64,000 nucleotides of DNA from Pyrus communis. Lineage: Eukaryota > Streptophyta > Magnoliopsida > Rosales > Rosaceae. Position 1 is the stretch's first letter. Each line of letters opens with the position of its first letter. The notes below the pieces were generated by a model, which ran no database searches, was not told where the DNA came from, and saw nothing but the letters and a program-made list of their open reading frames with translations. Made by a program: the position numbers and the translations under genes. Positions 19,692 to 32,678 of this stretch are shown piece after piece. The stretch covers positions 10,215,724 to 10,279,723 of the forward strand of contig NC_084815.1 in assembly GCF_963583255.1 (NCBI RefSeq), read 5' to 3'.

Positions 19692-21187
19692 AAAAGCACA
19701 AACTAAATTGATTTCTAACTAAATTGGACATTAAAGTAAAGGGGGATTTAGATTTATACGAAAATTGAAATAACAAAACAAGTTAATAAACTAAACAGAT
19801 TGTAAAACGAATTTGATGGAATGGAATGAATGGATGATAGAATGGCTAAGGGGTTCATCTCCATACATGTTATACTTGCATAATAAAATGATTTCCAATT
19901 GCATTTCAATAAACTATGATACTCAACACCCCAAGTTAACCGTGATGCACTAATTAACCTTCAAATCTTCCTAACGTTATTGAATTGGATGATGCATGCG
20001 ACAATTCAAAACATTCCCCACAAGTCCTCAACATGAATGCATAGAAGAGGTACAAGCAAGAATCATTACGCTCTATGAAAATTATAAGTGTTGACGAGGC
20101 ATTCGTTACTATGGAATACGCATGAAACTTATGCCAAGAATTCGTTTAACGCGATTGTTTATAAGCAACCTCCACTACTTGTGAATATAAGTTCGTAACT
20201 ATTAGGTGAAACTCACTTATATTCTAGCGTCATATTCATGCATGAAAATTAAGCGTGCACTCTCAATAAACATACCTAAATAAGTTATCAATCAAACGGT
20301 TAAACAAATTGAATCACAACTTATGAAACGCAATTAGAAGTAATCAAATCAAAATGCAAGCATAAACATATATTCGAATCACCCCCTAACCAAGGGGGGT
20401 TTAGTTCCTCATGGTACAAAACAAAGAAAATCAAAGAAACGCCTAAACATTCCAACAACTCAAACTTGAATTGTATGAACGTTTAGGCCCTCTTATCATC
20501 CATTCCTCATTCGTACAAAACAAAGAGCATTGAAATTAAACATTGAAATCAAAGAAACACCTAAACATTCCAACAACTCAAACCTGAATTGTATGAACGT
20601 TTAGGCACTCTTCTCTTCCTCTTCGTTGTGGCACAAGGTCTAAGGTGAGTTTGATGGTGTGAATGGTTTGGGGAGTGGTGGAGATATGGAAGAGGAGTGG
20701 TGGAAATGGAAGGATGGTGTTTGGATTGTAAGGGAGAGCACGGCACAAGGGAGTTTGATGGTCTACATTTCTGCAATGGATGAGTTTATGGAAGAGTGTT
20801 TGGAATAGATGAATTTCTGGCACAAAGGCCTTATTTCTGTGGTGAATGGATGTATGTGTTGATTAAAGGGGGAATGCAAAGGAAAAGCTAGAAATGCATG
20901 TGGAGTGGCTGCAAGGTGAATGAATAATGAAATGGGAAAGCATGTGCAAGGTTTTGGTGTGAATGATTGAATGTGCATGTGGCTGCAATGGAGGAGGAAT
21001 CCTTCAATTTCGTCCATCCTCTTGGCTCCAAGCATATGATATCCATTCCAATCTCTAATTTGCTCCAAAAGGCTCCAAAAGGCATCCTTTTGCATACTTT
21101 GCCCTTAGAACCTGAAAACACACAAAAGAAACATAACGTAAATGCACGAGAACAAGCCATTTAAGTCGCATGAATATGCTCCTATCA
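19692..21187 (-). mobile_element. R5 3' LTR, remaining part
   Basis: Begins mid-LTR at AAAAGCACAAACTAAATTG and ends TATGCTCCTATCA before the PPT. It has two leader stem-loops and an sORF frame of 71 aa (20561-20776, minus) with the KRKRR C-terminus. Confidence 0.9.
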
Positions 21188-21202
21188 AATACCCCCACAC
21201 TT
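21188..21202 (-). promoter_or_regulatory. Polypurine tract (R5)
   Basis: Reverse complement AAGTGTGGGGGTATT adjoining the LTR. Confidence 0.88.
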
Positions 21203-22924
21203 ATCTTTTGCTAGTCCTCGAGCAAAACAAAACAACAAAAGAACACGAAACTAGACAAAACGAACAAAACACAACCTACACCTTCCAACAATCGTCTCAC
21301 GGATTTCCAATGCACATGACAAGTTAAAAATCATTAGTCCCATAGATTTTTGTCATCTTCACACTTAAGTACATTCTTACTCATAGTCACCACATATTAT
21401 TTCACAATTAAGCATTTAAAACTATGTTTTGAATGTAGTAACATGCCTTAGAGAATTTGCCCAAATCCTTACAAGATATGCACTCGTTTTTCACACAGAT
21501 TTTCTGACTACACACCCTACACTAGGTATATGTGAGAAGATTGATGTAAACATGTAGACGAACACTCACATATGTTATAACAAGGAAAGCATTTTCTGGA
21601 ATTATTAACATGTATATATATGATCTCATGAATGGAATGCTACTACTTAGAACGAGAACCAGTGATTCCATAAGCTCATATCAATTCCAAACTCCACATT
21701 ATTGAACACATAACGATCAAGATAGAAGCATAAGGGTTGAAACGGGGCTAAAGGTGTTTGGCTAACAAAGAAAGGATAGGGAAAACAAATGTTCTTAAAG
21801 AAATAGCGAGCAAAGCATTTGAATCATCTTAGAATTCACTTTTGAATGAAAACTCAACTTTTGATCAAAAAGGGATAACAAGCTCTTTCTTTTCTTTTCT
21901 TTTTTTCTTTCTCATATGTTTTTCACAATTTTTTTTCTTTTCTTTTTCTTTTTCTTTTTCTTTTGAATCTCAAAACATACATATAAACGTAAGAACAAAC
22001 TTTTACTCCCCCACACTCATTTTCTTGCATAATGTAACTCAAAAGGAATTCATTTAAGTCATGCTCACTATACTTTAAGAACAAGGGTATAGGAAAGTCC
22101 TACTCTAGGCTAGGAAAGGGGTGATGTGGTTAGCAAAGAAAATAGGCTAAACGAGGCTCAAAAGGGTTAAAACTAATATATACGAAATATGGGAAGTAAG
22201 GCTATTTGGCTATGGTGGCAACTACACAACTTCATCTTGATATATGTCATGCTTTGAATGAAACGGATATAAGTTCTAGTATTTAGTTCTATCATGATAC
22301 AATTGCATTCTAAGTAGCAACCAAGCAAGGAATAATGAGATCATGCAACAACTTTAGAAAACAAAGAATCACAGAAAATAACTCTCCAAAGAAAGTAATG
22401 GCTCGAGTCTCACAGGGATGTAGCGTTATTATGAGTTCCTTCCTTCAAGCATGTTACTAAAACGAATTTTTCTTTTATGATTGCATGTGAAGTCATACAT
22501 TATAACCATAACCAAGCAAAAAAATACCAAGAGTAAATCAAACTTTTCTCTATGTTAATAACTCTTTTTAACCGTCATGCAATTACAAACCAAATCCTTA
22601 TCATTGTGTTGGAAGGTATACTAAGACACAAACACACAAAAACGACTCAAAACACTCTTTTTAGGTTTTTCAAAACATGTTTTTGTGATTTTCGGAGTTA
22701 TAAAAACAAAACATACTAAAACACTCTAAAACAACTTAAAAACACCTTAAAACAGCAAGGAACAATTTTTTTTTTTTTTTTTTTTTTTTTTTGAAGTTAT
22801 GGGTGATAAAATCCCACGAATTTGCATTAAATATACTTAGTTACCCCCCCCCCCCCCCACACTTAAATCAAACATTGTCCTCAATGTTTTAAGCATAAGT
22901 AAACACACAAAAAGCAATTTAAAC
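21203..22924 (-). other. R5 3' internal region, noncoding
   Basis: No gene. Pyrimidine tracts at about 21880-21965 and 22769-22793. The purine-tract equivalent near 22845 has expanded to a long C run. Aligns with the other elements' 3' interiors. Confidence 0.7.
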
Positions 22925-23794
22925 ATACTAAACATGGCAGAATGTAATTAACAAAGAGAAGAGTTTAGGGACGCAAATCTGGTTATGGAGTGTAAATTCC
23001 CTCTTCTCCTTGGTAATTGCATTGAGGCTTTGATCATAGTGACTCCACAGGCTTACTCTTGAACTGGTTTCCGCCCATCATTGATTTTCCTTTGTGCTAC
23101 TCTTGATCTGGGCAGCAGGATTCTTTTGGTCTCCCCCGAAGGTCTGAGCTTACTCCTTTGGTCTGTTTCTTTGTTCAATCTTTCCAATTCGTATTGAAAA
23201 GGGTTGGAGGATAACTCAGCCTAAGTTTGTCTCCACATGCTTCAATGTATCATTTTCACTTGCCTTACTCGCTCCCCTTTGCAGAAGTGGTCCCTTCTCT
23301 GGAAGTGTATCAACCGTTGAAGATGACTACTCGAGAGCAATGCTAGGTAAGCAATCAGGAATGGATTCCAGGCAGTTGGCTCCAGATCGGAAGACTGACT
23401 CCAAGTGCCGGCTGATTGCTTCTTTTACTTTGCCATGCGAGTAAGAACAAGGACAAAGAAAAGGACAGGGAAAGAGCATGATATGAGATACTTTTGCTTT
23501 AGACCTTGATGATATGAGATACCTTTGCTTTTGAAGAAACGGCGAATGAAGCAGCACATGTATTTGTTGTGGTTGTCTCCACATGCTTCGACCGACCGTT
23601 TCCTTCTGCCTCATTTGTACTCCAGGTTTCTGGTATCTTCTTTGGGGGAGAAAAAATTGAGTATTTCAAGAGGCTTTGCTGGGAGTGCGCCCTCAGAGGT
23701 GAGAGAGAGTTGGGCATTTTCTTCAGGTTTGCCTTGCCATAAAAGACGAAGGTCGACATATATAGAGATAATATCAAGTGGTGGTACTGTGTTT

Positions 23795-24245
23795 TTACCC
23801 TTGTCGACAAATGTCTCTTCGATATCTGAACGACGCCTCTTCGATTTCTGAGCAGGCGCCCCTTTGCTTTCTGAACGACACGTAGTAGTGCGGATGCGGC
23901 TCCTTTTGACAAAGCTGCACGCGTTTTCTGAAAAGCAGCGAAAGTGTCGCCGAACTTTGCGCTTGTCGGCTAAAGATGTGTAGTTGCGGTGATGGCCTCC
24001 ACGTGTTTTCTGAAAAGAAGAAATCTTTTGACAAAGTTGAACGCGTCTTCTGAAAAGCCGAGAAAGCGTTGCCTAAATTACGCCGGAAATTCCGGCTTTT
24101 TGAATCGGTGGACGCGTCGCTTTGGCTTTTTTATTGAGCTATCGATCACCACAACAAACACACTCTGAAGCTTTCCCATTCTTGAAAATCGACTCCGGCC
24201 CTTTGAAATTTAACTCCATCCCTTCTCTTTGAACACTTTTGAAAA
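23795..24245 (+). promoter_or_regulatory. Promoter-like region of R5 aORF
   Basis: CTTCGATTTCTGA repeats, the duplicated TTTTGAC/ACGCG blocks, one CACGTG (in CTCCACGTGTTT near 23999; the other site reads CACGTA here), GCCGGAAATTCCGGC and TTTTTATTGAG before the ATG. Confidence 0.55.
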
Positions 24246-24917
24246 ATGGCAAACTCATCGAACCTTAGCTTGGAATTGAGCCTTAGCAGTGATACGGGCG
24301 CGCCGCGTCAAGGTAACGTATGGCGCCCTTCTTTTTTATCTTCTAACGGTCTTCTTACAGGTGAAGACTCCGTGATGCAGGACGCCACAACAGCTACAAT
24401 AGTAGCTAAGAACCTCCTCACTCCAAAAGATAGTAGGCTGCTGTCAGGACGGTCCGATGAGTTGGCCGCTCAAGAGTCCCTCGCACTTAGTGTTCAGTGT
24501 GCGAGTTCTGTGTCCAACATGGGCCAACGCCTGGTTGCTCGGTCCCGTCAGGTGGAATCATTGATGGCAGAGGTGGAAAGACTTAAGCAAGAGATCCAGC
24601 AGCTTAAGTACGAGAATAGAAGTTTGCATGTGCTTGCAAATAACTATTCGTCGGGGATGAAGAGGAAGCTTGATGAGCTGCACGAATCTGAGGGTCGAAT
24701 CCAAAGTGACCGTCAAAGGCTTGCGGCTTATCTCCAGAGGCACCTTTTTCCTGGGTTATCCAGCGCTTGGCCAAGTATTGAGGCCTGGGATGCTCTAGCT
24801 CCGATGCCTCCCGCTCCGATGGCTTCCGCTCCGATGCCTCCCGCTTCTATGCCTTCTGCTTCTATGCCTTCCGCTTCTGCGCCTCGTAGTGGGGCTTCAC
24901 GTAAACAACCTTTGTGA
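24246..24917 (+). CDS. R5 antisense ORF (aORF), 223 aa
   Basis: Intact copy with LSLELSL at 7-13, leucines 106/113/120/127 and repeat tail from about 184. Residue 97 is Val rather than Leu and 75 Ala rather than Val; otherwise nearly the R2/R8 sequence. This element has no Gag-like ORF, so the aORF is its only substantial frame. The open frame in a gag-less element suggests the aORF is retained independently of the sense ORF. Confidence 0.75.
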   Translation: MANSSNLSLELSLSSDTGAPRQGNVWRPSFLSSNGLLTGEDSVMQDATTATIVAKNLLTPKDSRLLSGRSDELAAQESLALSVQCASSVSNMGQRLVARSRQVESLMAEVERLKQEIQQLKYENRSLHVLANNYSSGMKRKLDELHESEGRIQSDRQRLAAYLQRHLFPGLSSAWPSIEAWDALAPMPPAPMASAPMPPASMPSASMPSASAPRSGASRKQPL

Positions 24918-24944
24918 AGCTCCACCTTTCTCCATGTTTAGTAT

Positions 24945-25198
24945 CTTTTTTTTTTTTTTTTCTTTTTTTTATGAACATGTTTTGTTTTATTCAGTGCATT
25001 GGGTTGCCTCCCAAGTAGCGCTTTCTTTTACGTCTTGCAGCCGGACGAAGAACCCAATCACTCCAGGATATGTTCACGAATCCGATGAGAACTCCGAGTC
25101 ATGAACTAGTACCTAAAACAAGAAACAAAACAAGATTAAGAATCTAGAATAAAAACAAACGAAAATAAAACAATCCAAGGGATTAGCAAATTTTCTAA
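24945..25198 (-). other. R5 short leader replacing Gag-like ORF
   Basis: About 250 bp with a T tract, then (sense) AATAAAACA near the A tract, GGGAGGCAACCCAATG, AAGCGCTACTTGGG and a 15-codon ATG frame. I read it as the leader joined to sequence from beyond the ancestral pol end, i.e. one large gag-pol deletion. Same segment at 4690-4914 and about 41965-42195. Confidence 0.6.
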
Positions 25199-25216
25199 TC
25201 CCCGGCAACGGCGCCA
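25199..25216 (-). promoter_or_regulatory. Primer-binding site, tRNA-Asp type (R5)
   Basis: 18-nt match, 5 bp from LTR start 25222. Confidence 0.92.
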
Positions 25217-25221
25217 AAATT

Positions 25222-27251
25222 TGATGCGAGAATTATACGCACACAAATTAAACCCTCTTTTCGTCAAATTGTAGTATATGTATAAGTAGGGATCGTTCTG
25301 GACCGGGGATTAGGAGGGATTGTTAACCACTTGGATTTGACTCAAAAACGTAAAATAACAATATGAAACACTATACTAGACTCAAAGAATTCAAAACTAA
25401 ACTTTAAAACACTAAGACAAACTAAAAGACTCAAAACAACACAAACACACTCAAATCTGCCTAAAAACCACTTTCTGGGCAGATTTGAGCACAAACACAA
25501 ATTTGGACGAAATTAAGTAATAACTTGACTCAAGAACGTAAAAACACAATATAAAACACTAAACTAACTTAAAGAATGTAAAACTAAACACTTAAAACAT
25601 TAAAACAAACCAAAAGACTCAAACATCACCCAAAACACTCAAAACTGCCTTAAAATCACTTTCTGGGCAGTTTTGAGCACTTTGGTGAATCTGGACGAAA
25701 TTGGGAAATAAAATGAATCAAAACACTTAAAAGCACAAACTAAATTGATTTCTAACTAAATTGGACATTAAAGTAAAGGGGGATTTAGATTTATACGAAA
25801 ATTGAAATAACAAAACAAGTTAATAAACTAAACAGATTGTAAAACGAATTTGATGGAATGGAATGAATGGATGATAGAATGGCTAAGGGGTTCATCTCCA
25901 TACATGTTATACTTGCATAATAAAATGATTTCCAATTGCATTTCAATAAACTATGATACTCAACACCCCAAGTTAACGGTGATGCACTAATTAACCTTGA
26001 AATCTTCCTAACGTTATTGAATTGGATGATGCATGCGACAATTCAAAACATTCCCCACAAGTCCTCAACATGAATGCATAGAAGAGGTACAAGCAAGAAT
26101 CATTACGCTCTATGAAAATTATAAGTGTTGACGAGGCATTCGTTACTATGGAATACGCATGAAACTTATGCCAAGAATTCGTTTAACGCGATTGTTTATA
26201 AGCAACCTCCACTACTTGTGAATATAAGTTCGTAACTATTAGGTGAAACTCACTTATATTCTAGCGTCATATTCATGCATGAAAATTAAGCGTGCACTCT
26301 CAATAAACATACATAAATAAGTTATCAATCAAACGGTTAAACAAATTGAATCACAACTTATGAAACGCAATTAGAAGTAATCAAATCAAAATGCAAGCAT
26401 AAACATATATTCGAATCACCCCCTAACCAAGGGGGGTTTAGTTCCTCATGGTACAAAACAAAGAGAATCAAAGAAACGCCTAAACATTCCAACAACTCAA
26501 ACTTGAATTGTATGAACGTTTAGGCCCTCTTATCATCCATTCCTCATTCGTACAAAACAAAGAGCATTGAAATTAAACATTGAAATCAAAGAAACACCTA
26601 AACATTCCAACAACTCAAACTTGAATTGTATGAACGTTTAGGCACTCTTCTCTTCCTCTTCGTTGTGGCACAAGGTCTAAGGTGAGTTTGATGGTGTGAA
26701 TGGTTTGGGGAGTGGTGGAGATATGGAAGAGGAGTGGTGGAAATGGAAGGATGGTGTTTGGATTGTAAGGGAGAGCACGGCACAAGGGAGTTTGATGGTC
26801 TACATTTCTGCAATGGATGAGTTTATGGAAGAGTGTTTGGAATGGATGAATTTCTGGCACAAAGGCCTTATTTCTGTGGTGAATGGATGTATGTGTTGAA
26901 TAAAGGGGGAATGCAAAGGAAAAGCTAGAAATGCATGTGGAGTGGCTGCAAGGTGAATGAATAATGAAATGGGAAAGCATGTGCAAGGTTTTGGTGTGAA
27001 TGATTGAATGTGCATGTGACTGCAATGGAGGAGGAATCCTTCAATTTCGTCCATCCTCTTGGCTCCAAGCATATGATATCCATTCCAATCTCTAATTTGC
27101 TCCAAAAGGCTCCAAAAGGCATCCTTTTGCATACTTTGCCCTTAGAACCTGAAAACACACAAAAGAAGCATAAAGGACTAAAATAACTAAAGAAACATAA
27201 CGTAAATGCACGAGAACAAGCCATTTAAGTCGCATGAATATGCTCCTATCA
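25222..27251 (-). mobile_element. R5 5' LTR, TATA-less
   Basis: 2030 bp from TGATGCGAG to TATGCTCCTATCA with U5 hairpins A and B. Where other lineage II LTRs carry CACCTATAAATA the sense strand has CCCCCTTTATTCAAC, so the usual TATA box is missing, as in the R5 3' LTR. Confidence 0.9.
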
Positions 27252-28099
27252 ATGTGCCTAACTCTTAAACGAGGCACGGGAAAAAGAAAAAAAAAATTGT
27301 GAGAAAAAGAAGAAGAAAAGAAAGAAAAAGAGTGAAAATAAGTGAGAATGGACTCACAAGTGTGATTGTTGAAGAAAGGGCCCAAAAAGTTTGAATATGG
27401 CCCTAAGTTTTGTGTGACTTTCCCTTGGGTGTTCAAAGTTGACTTCTGCGTTCGAAAGGGAATTCTAAGTGCCTAATTCAATACTTTGCTCACTATTGCT
27501 TAAAGAACGTTTGTTTTCCCTATCCTTTCATTGTTAGCCAATTCCCCAAGCCCCGTTACAACCTTTGACTTCTATCTTGATCGTTATGTGTTCAATAATG
27601 TGGAGTTTGGAATTGATATGAGCTTATGGAATCACTGGTTCTCGTTCTAAGTAGTAGCATTCAATTCATGAGATCATATTCATGTCATTGTCGTAAATCC
27701 AGAAAATGCTTTCTTTGATATAACATATGTGAGTGTTAGAATTCATATTTACATCAATCTTCTCACATATAACTTAGTGTAGGGAGTGTAGTCAGAAAAT
27801 CTGTGTGAAAAACGAGTGCATATCTTGTAAGGATTTGAGCAAATTCTCTAAGGCATGTTACTACATTCAAAACATGGTTTTAAATGCTTAATTGTGAAAT
27901 AATATGTGGTGACTATGATTAAGAATGTACTTAAGTGTGAAGATGACTAAAATCTATGGGACTAATGATTTTTAACTTGTCATGTGCATTGGAAATCCTT
28001 GAGACGATTGTTGGAAGGTTTAGGTTGTGTTTTTCTTGTTCAGTGTCGTTTTGTTTTTTATTTCTTTTGTTTTGTTTTGCTCGAGGACTAGCAAAAGAT
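27252..28099 (+). mobile_element. R6 internal tail
   Basis: Plus-oriented 3' interior starting ATGTGCCTAACTC, matching 54140 onward. Purine-rich AAGAAGAAAAGAAAG run at about 27285-27335. No gene. The 5' part of R6 lies left of the window beyond R5. Confidence 0.85.
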
Positions 28100-28114
28100 A
28101 AGTGTGGGGGTATT
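28100..28114 (+). promoter_or_regulatory. Polypurine tract (R6)
   Basis: AAGTGTGGGGGTATT before TGATAGG. Confidence 0.88.
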
Positions 28115-28749
28115 TGATAGGAGCATATTCATGCGACTTAAATGGCTTGTTCTCGTGCATTTACGTTATGTTTCTTTAGTTATTTTAGTACTTTAAGCTA
28201 TTTTCGTGTGTTTGTAGGTCCAAAGGGCTAAAGGAGCAAAAAGATGCATTTTGGAGATTTTTGGAGCACTTTTGGGCTAAGGATGGATAGCTTATGCTTG
28301 GAGCCAAAGTGTTGGACGAAATTGAAGACCTAATTGGAGCCAAAGTGTTGGAACCTTGTTCTCTTTAGTTTTAGGACATTTAAACCTTTCCTAATCCCAA
28401 TCATGCCATGCATAACACACATCCATTCTAACACATTGTCATTGCACATGCATTTCCTTCATTAATTAACCCACATGCTCCCATTACTTATCATAACCAC
28501 ATATCATATCACTTATCACTTATCACTTATCATCATCACTTTATCATATCACTTATCACTTATCACTTATCATAACCACTTATCACATCATAACCACATA
28601 TCATATCACTTATCACTTATCACTTATCATCATCACTTTAGCTTTAATTCACATGCACATTCACTCACCACAAACATTTCACATGCATACCTATTCCACA
28701 AATCAGCCACACATTCACACCTTTCTCCCTAAAACCGTGCACATGCTAT
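28115..28749 (+). mobile_element. R6 3' LTR, first part
   Basis: Starts TGATAGGAGCATATTCATGCG and stops in U3 at GTGCACATGCTAT, where R7 is inserted. The microsatellite-like TATCACTTATCA region is at 28490-28640. Confidence 0.92.
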
Positions 28750-31700
28750 TGATGCGAGATTTATACGCACACAAATTAAACCCTCTTTTCGTCAAATTGT
28801 AGTATATGTATAAGTAGGGATCGTTCTGGACCGGGGATTAGGAGGGATTGTTAACCACTTGGATTTGACTTAAAAACGTAAAATAACAATATGAAACATT
28901 ATACTAGACTCAAAGAAAGCAAAGCTAAACTTGAAAACACTAAGACAAACCAAAAGACTCAAAACAACACAAACACACTCAAATCTGCCTAAAAACCACT
29001 TTCTGGGCAGATTTGAGCACAAACACAAATTTGGACGAAATTAAGTAATAACTTGACTCAAGAACGTAAAAACACAATATAAAACACTAAACTAACTCAA
29101 AGAATGTAAAACTAAACACTTAAAACATTAAAACAAACCAAAAGACTCAAACATCACCCAAAACTGCCTTAAAATCACTTTCTGGGCAGTTTTGAGCACT
29201 TTGGTGAATCTGGACGAAATTGGGAAATAAAATGAATCAAAACACTTAAAAGCACAAACTAAATTGATTTCTAACTAAATTGGACATTAAAGTAAAAGGG
29301 GGATTTAGATTTATACGAAAATTGAAATAACAAAACAAGTTAATAAACTAAACAGAATGTAAATATGGATTGGTGATAGAATAGAATGAATGGATGATAG
29401 AATGGCTAAGGGGTTCATCTCCATACGTGTTATACTTGCATAATAAAATGATTTCCAATTGCATTTCAATAAACCATGATACTCAACACCCCAAGTTAAC
29501 CGTGATGCACTAATTAACCTTCAAATCTTCCTAACGTTATTGAATTGGATGATGCATGCGACAATTCAAAACATTCCCCACAAGTCCTCAACATGAATGC
29601 ATAGAAGAGGTACAAGCAAGAATCATTACGCTCTATGAAAATTATAAGTGTTGACGAGGCATTCGTTACTATGGATTGCATGAAACTTATGCCAAGAATT
29701 CATTTAACGCGATTGTTTATAAGCAACCTCCATTACTTGTGAATATAAGTTCATAACGATTAGGTGAAACTCACTTATATTCTAGCGTCATATTCATGCA
29801 TGAAAATTAAGTGTGCACTCTCAATGAACATACATAAATAAGTTATCAATCAAACAGTTAAACGAATTGAATCCACAACTTATGAAACGCAATTAGAAGT
29901 ATTCAAATCAAAATGCAAGCATAAACATATATTTCAAATTACCCCCTAGCCAAGGGGGGTTTAGTTCCTTATGATACAAAACAAAGAGAATCAAAGAAAC
30001 ACCTAAACATTCCAACAACTCAAACTTGAATTGTATGAACGTTTAGGCACTCTTCTCTTCCATGCCTCATTCGTACAAAACAAAGAGTATTGAAATTAAA
30101 CATAGAAATCAAAGAAACACCTAAACATTCCAACAACTCAAACTTGAATTGTATGAACGTTTAGGCACTCTTATCTTCCTCTTTGTTGTAGCACAAGGTC
30201 TAAGGATAGTTTGATGGTGTGAATGGTTTGGGTAGTGGTGGAGGAATGGAAGGATGGTGTTTGGATTTGTAGGGAAGACTCACGGCACAAAGGTGGTTTG
30301 ATGTCTACATTTCTGCAATGGATGAGTTTATGGAAGAGTGTTTGGAATGGATGAATTTCTGGCACAAAGGCCTTATTTCTGTGGTGAATGGATCTCCCCC
30401 TTTGTGGCTGCAATGAAGGGTTATTTATAGGTGAAATGGGGGGAACATGACAGCTAGGAGGGTGGTGGAAATCTGGAATGGTGATGGGAGATGCATGTGG
30501 CTGATTTATGCATGTGATTAAAGGGTGGAAATGCATGTGCTTTGAATAAGTGGCTGCATGTGCAAGGGAACAATCTGAAAATGCATGTGAAAGCATGTGT
30601 TGGCTGCAATGATGAAATGGATGGGAGTGCATGTGGCTTAATTAATTAAAGGGAGTGCATGTGCAATGTTTTAAAGGATGGAATGCATGTGAATATGATG
30701 GAAATCTGATGGGAACTCATGGCAAGGATGATTTCTGGTGGTGAATGGGTGTATGTTTGAATGATTAAAGGGACATGTGGGTTGGAAATGATGAAGGAAA
30801 TGCATGTGAGTGACAACTAGATATGTTGATGAATGCATGTGGAATGTTTGTGGTGAGTGAATGTGGTGGTGAATGTGGCTGATTTGATTTATGGAAGATG
30901 CATGTGGATTAAAGGTGAGTGAATGATTATGGAATGCAATCTGAAATGGGAGATGGAATGGGATGTTTTGCATGTGAATTAAAGAGTAAATGCATGTGAA
31001 TTAAAGAGTGAATGCATGTGCAATGACAGCTAGGTTGAATATGCATGTGGAATGGCTGATTTATTTGAAGATGCATGTGCAATGAAGTGGAATGACAGCT
31101 AGGTTATGATGATGAATGCATGTGGCTGATTTAATTGAATAGGAAAGCATGTGGATTTAATGGTTTAAAGGGTGAATGCATGTGGATGCATGTGTTGATG
31201 AATGGGATTAGGAAAGGTTTAAATGTCCTAAAACTAAAGGGAACAAGGTTCCAACACTTTGGTCTTCAATTAGGTCTTCAATTTCGTCCAACACTTTGGC
31301 TCCTGATGCGTGAATTATACGCGCATAAATTAAACCCTCTTTTCGTCAAATTGTAGTATATGTATAAGTAGGGATCGTTCTGGACCGGGGATTAGGAGGG
31401 ATTGTTAACCACTTGGATTTGACTCAAAAACGTAAAATAACAATATGAAACACTATACTAGACTCAAAGAATTCAAAACTAAACTTTAAACACTAAGACA
31501 AACCAAAAGACTCAAAACAACACAAACACACTCAAATCTGCCTAAAAACCACTTTCTGGGCAGATTTGAGCACAAACACAAATTTGGACGAAATTAAGTA
31601 ATAACTTGACTCAAGAACGTAAAAACACAATATAAAACACTAAACTAACTTAAAGAATGTAAAACTAAACACTTAAAACATTAAAACAAACCAAAAGACT

Positions 31701-32678
31701 CAAACATCACCCCAAAACACTCAAAACTGCCTTAAAATCACTTTCTGGGCAGTTTTGAGCACTTTGGTGAATCTGGACGAAATTGGGAAATAAAATGAAT
31801 CAAAACACTTAAAAGCACAAACTAAATTGATTTCTAACTAAATTGGACATTAAAGTAAAGGGGGATTTAGATTTATACGAAAATTGAAATAACAAAACAA
31901 GTTAATAAACTAAACAGATTGTAAAACGAATTTGATGGAATGGAATGAATGGATGATAGAATGGCTAAGGGGTTCATCTCCATACATGTTATACTTGCAT
32001 AATAAAATGATTTCCAATTGCATTTCAATAAACTATGATACTCAACACCCCAAGTTAACCGTGATGCACTAATTAACCTTCAAATCTTCCTAACGTTATT
32101 GAATTGGATGATGCATGCGACAATTCGAAACATTCCCCACAAGTCCTCAACATGAATGCATAGAAGAGGTACAAGCAAGAATCATTACGCTCTATGAAAA
32201 TTATAAGTGTTGACGAGGCATTCGTTACTATGGATTGCATGAAACTTATGCCAAGAATTCATTTAACGCGATTGTTTATAAGCAACCTCCACTACTTGTG
32301 AATATAAGTTCATAACGATTAGGTGAAACTCACTTATATTCTAGCGTCATATTCATGCATGAAAATTAAGTGTGCACTCTCAATGAACATACATAAATAA
32401 GTTATCAATCAAACAGTTAAACGAATTGAATCCACAACTTATGAAACGCAATTAGAAGTATTCAAATCAAAATGCAAGCATAAACATATATTCGAATCAC
32501 CCCCTAACCAAGGGGGGTTTAGTTCCTCATGGTACAAAACAAAGAGAATCAAAGAAACGCCTAAACATTCCAACAACTCAAACTTGAATTGTATGAACGT
32601 TTAGGCCCTCTTATCATCCATTCCTCATTCGTACAAAACAAAGAGCATTGAAATTAAACATTGAAATCAAAGAAACAC

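Larger units (their letters stand above)
22925..24944. repeat. aORF unit with perfect 13-bp inverted repeats (R5)
   Basis: ATACTAAACATGG at 22925-22937 and CCATGTTTAGTAT at 24932-24944 flank aORF and promoter-like region. The right repeat abuts the T tract. Confidence 0.55.
19692..27251 (-). mobile_element. R5: gag-less non-autonomous element
   Basis: Partial 3' LTR 19692-21187 (remainder left of R4, outside the window), PPT 21188-21202, interior 21203-25198 with aORF only, PBS 25199-25216, 5' LTR 25222-27251. It is followed by ATGTG at 27252-27256, the expected TSD in R6. The two LTRs differ at roughly nine bases plus a 27-bp deletion near 21126 over about 1.5 kb. Both lack the TATA block. 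Confidence 0.9.

Noticed and set aside
22841..22860. Long C run as a telomere- or G4-type element
   Set aside because: It is an expanded version of the PPT-like tract found with 6-7 C in the other copies; slippage explains it.
28475..28732. Ile/Thr/Tyr/His/Leu-rich frames such as those in 28475-28732, 33035-33615, 43921-44446 and 47808-48439
   Set aside because: They are translations of TATCACTTATCA and CATGCA simple repeats in LTR U3 and have no stable start or length.
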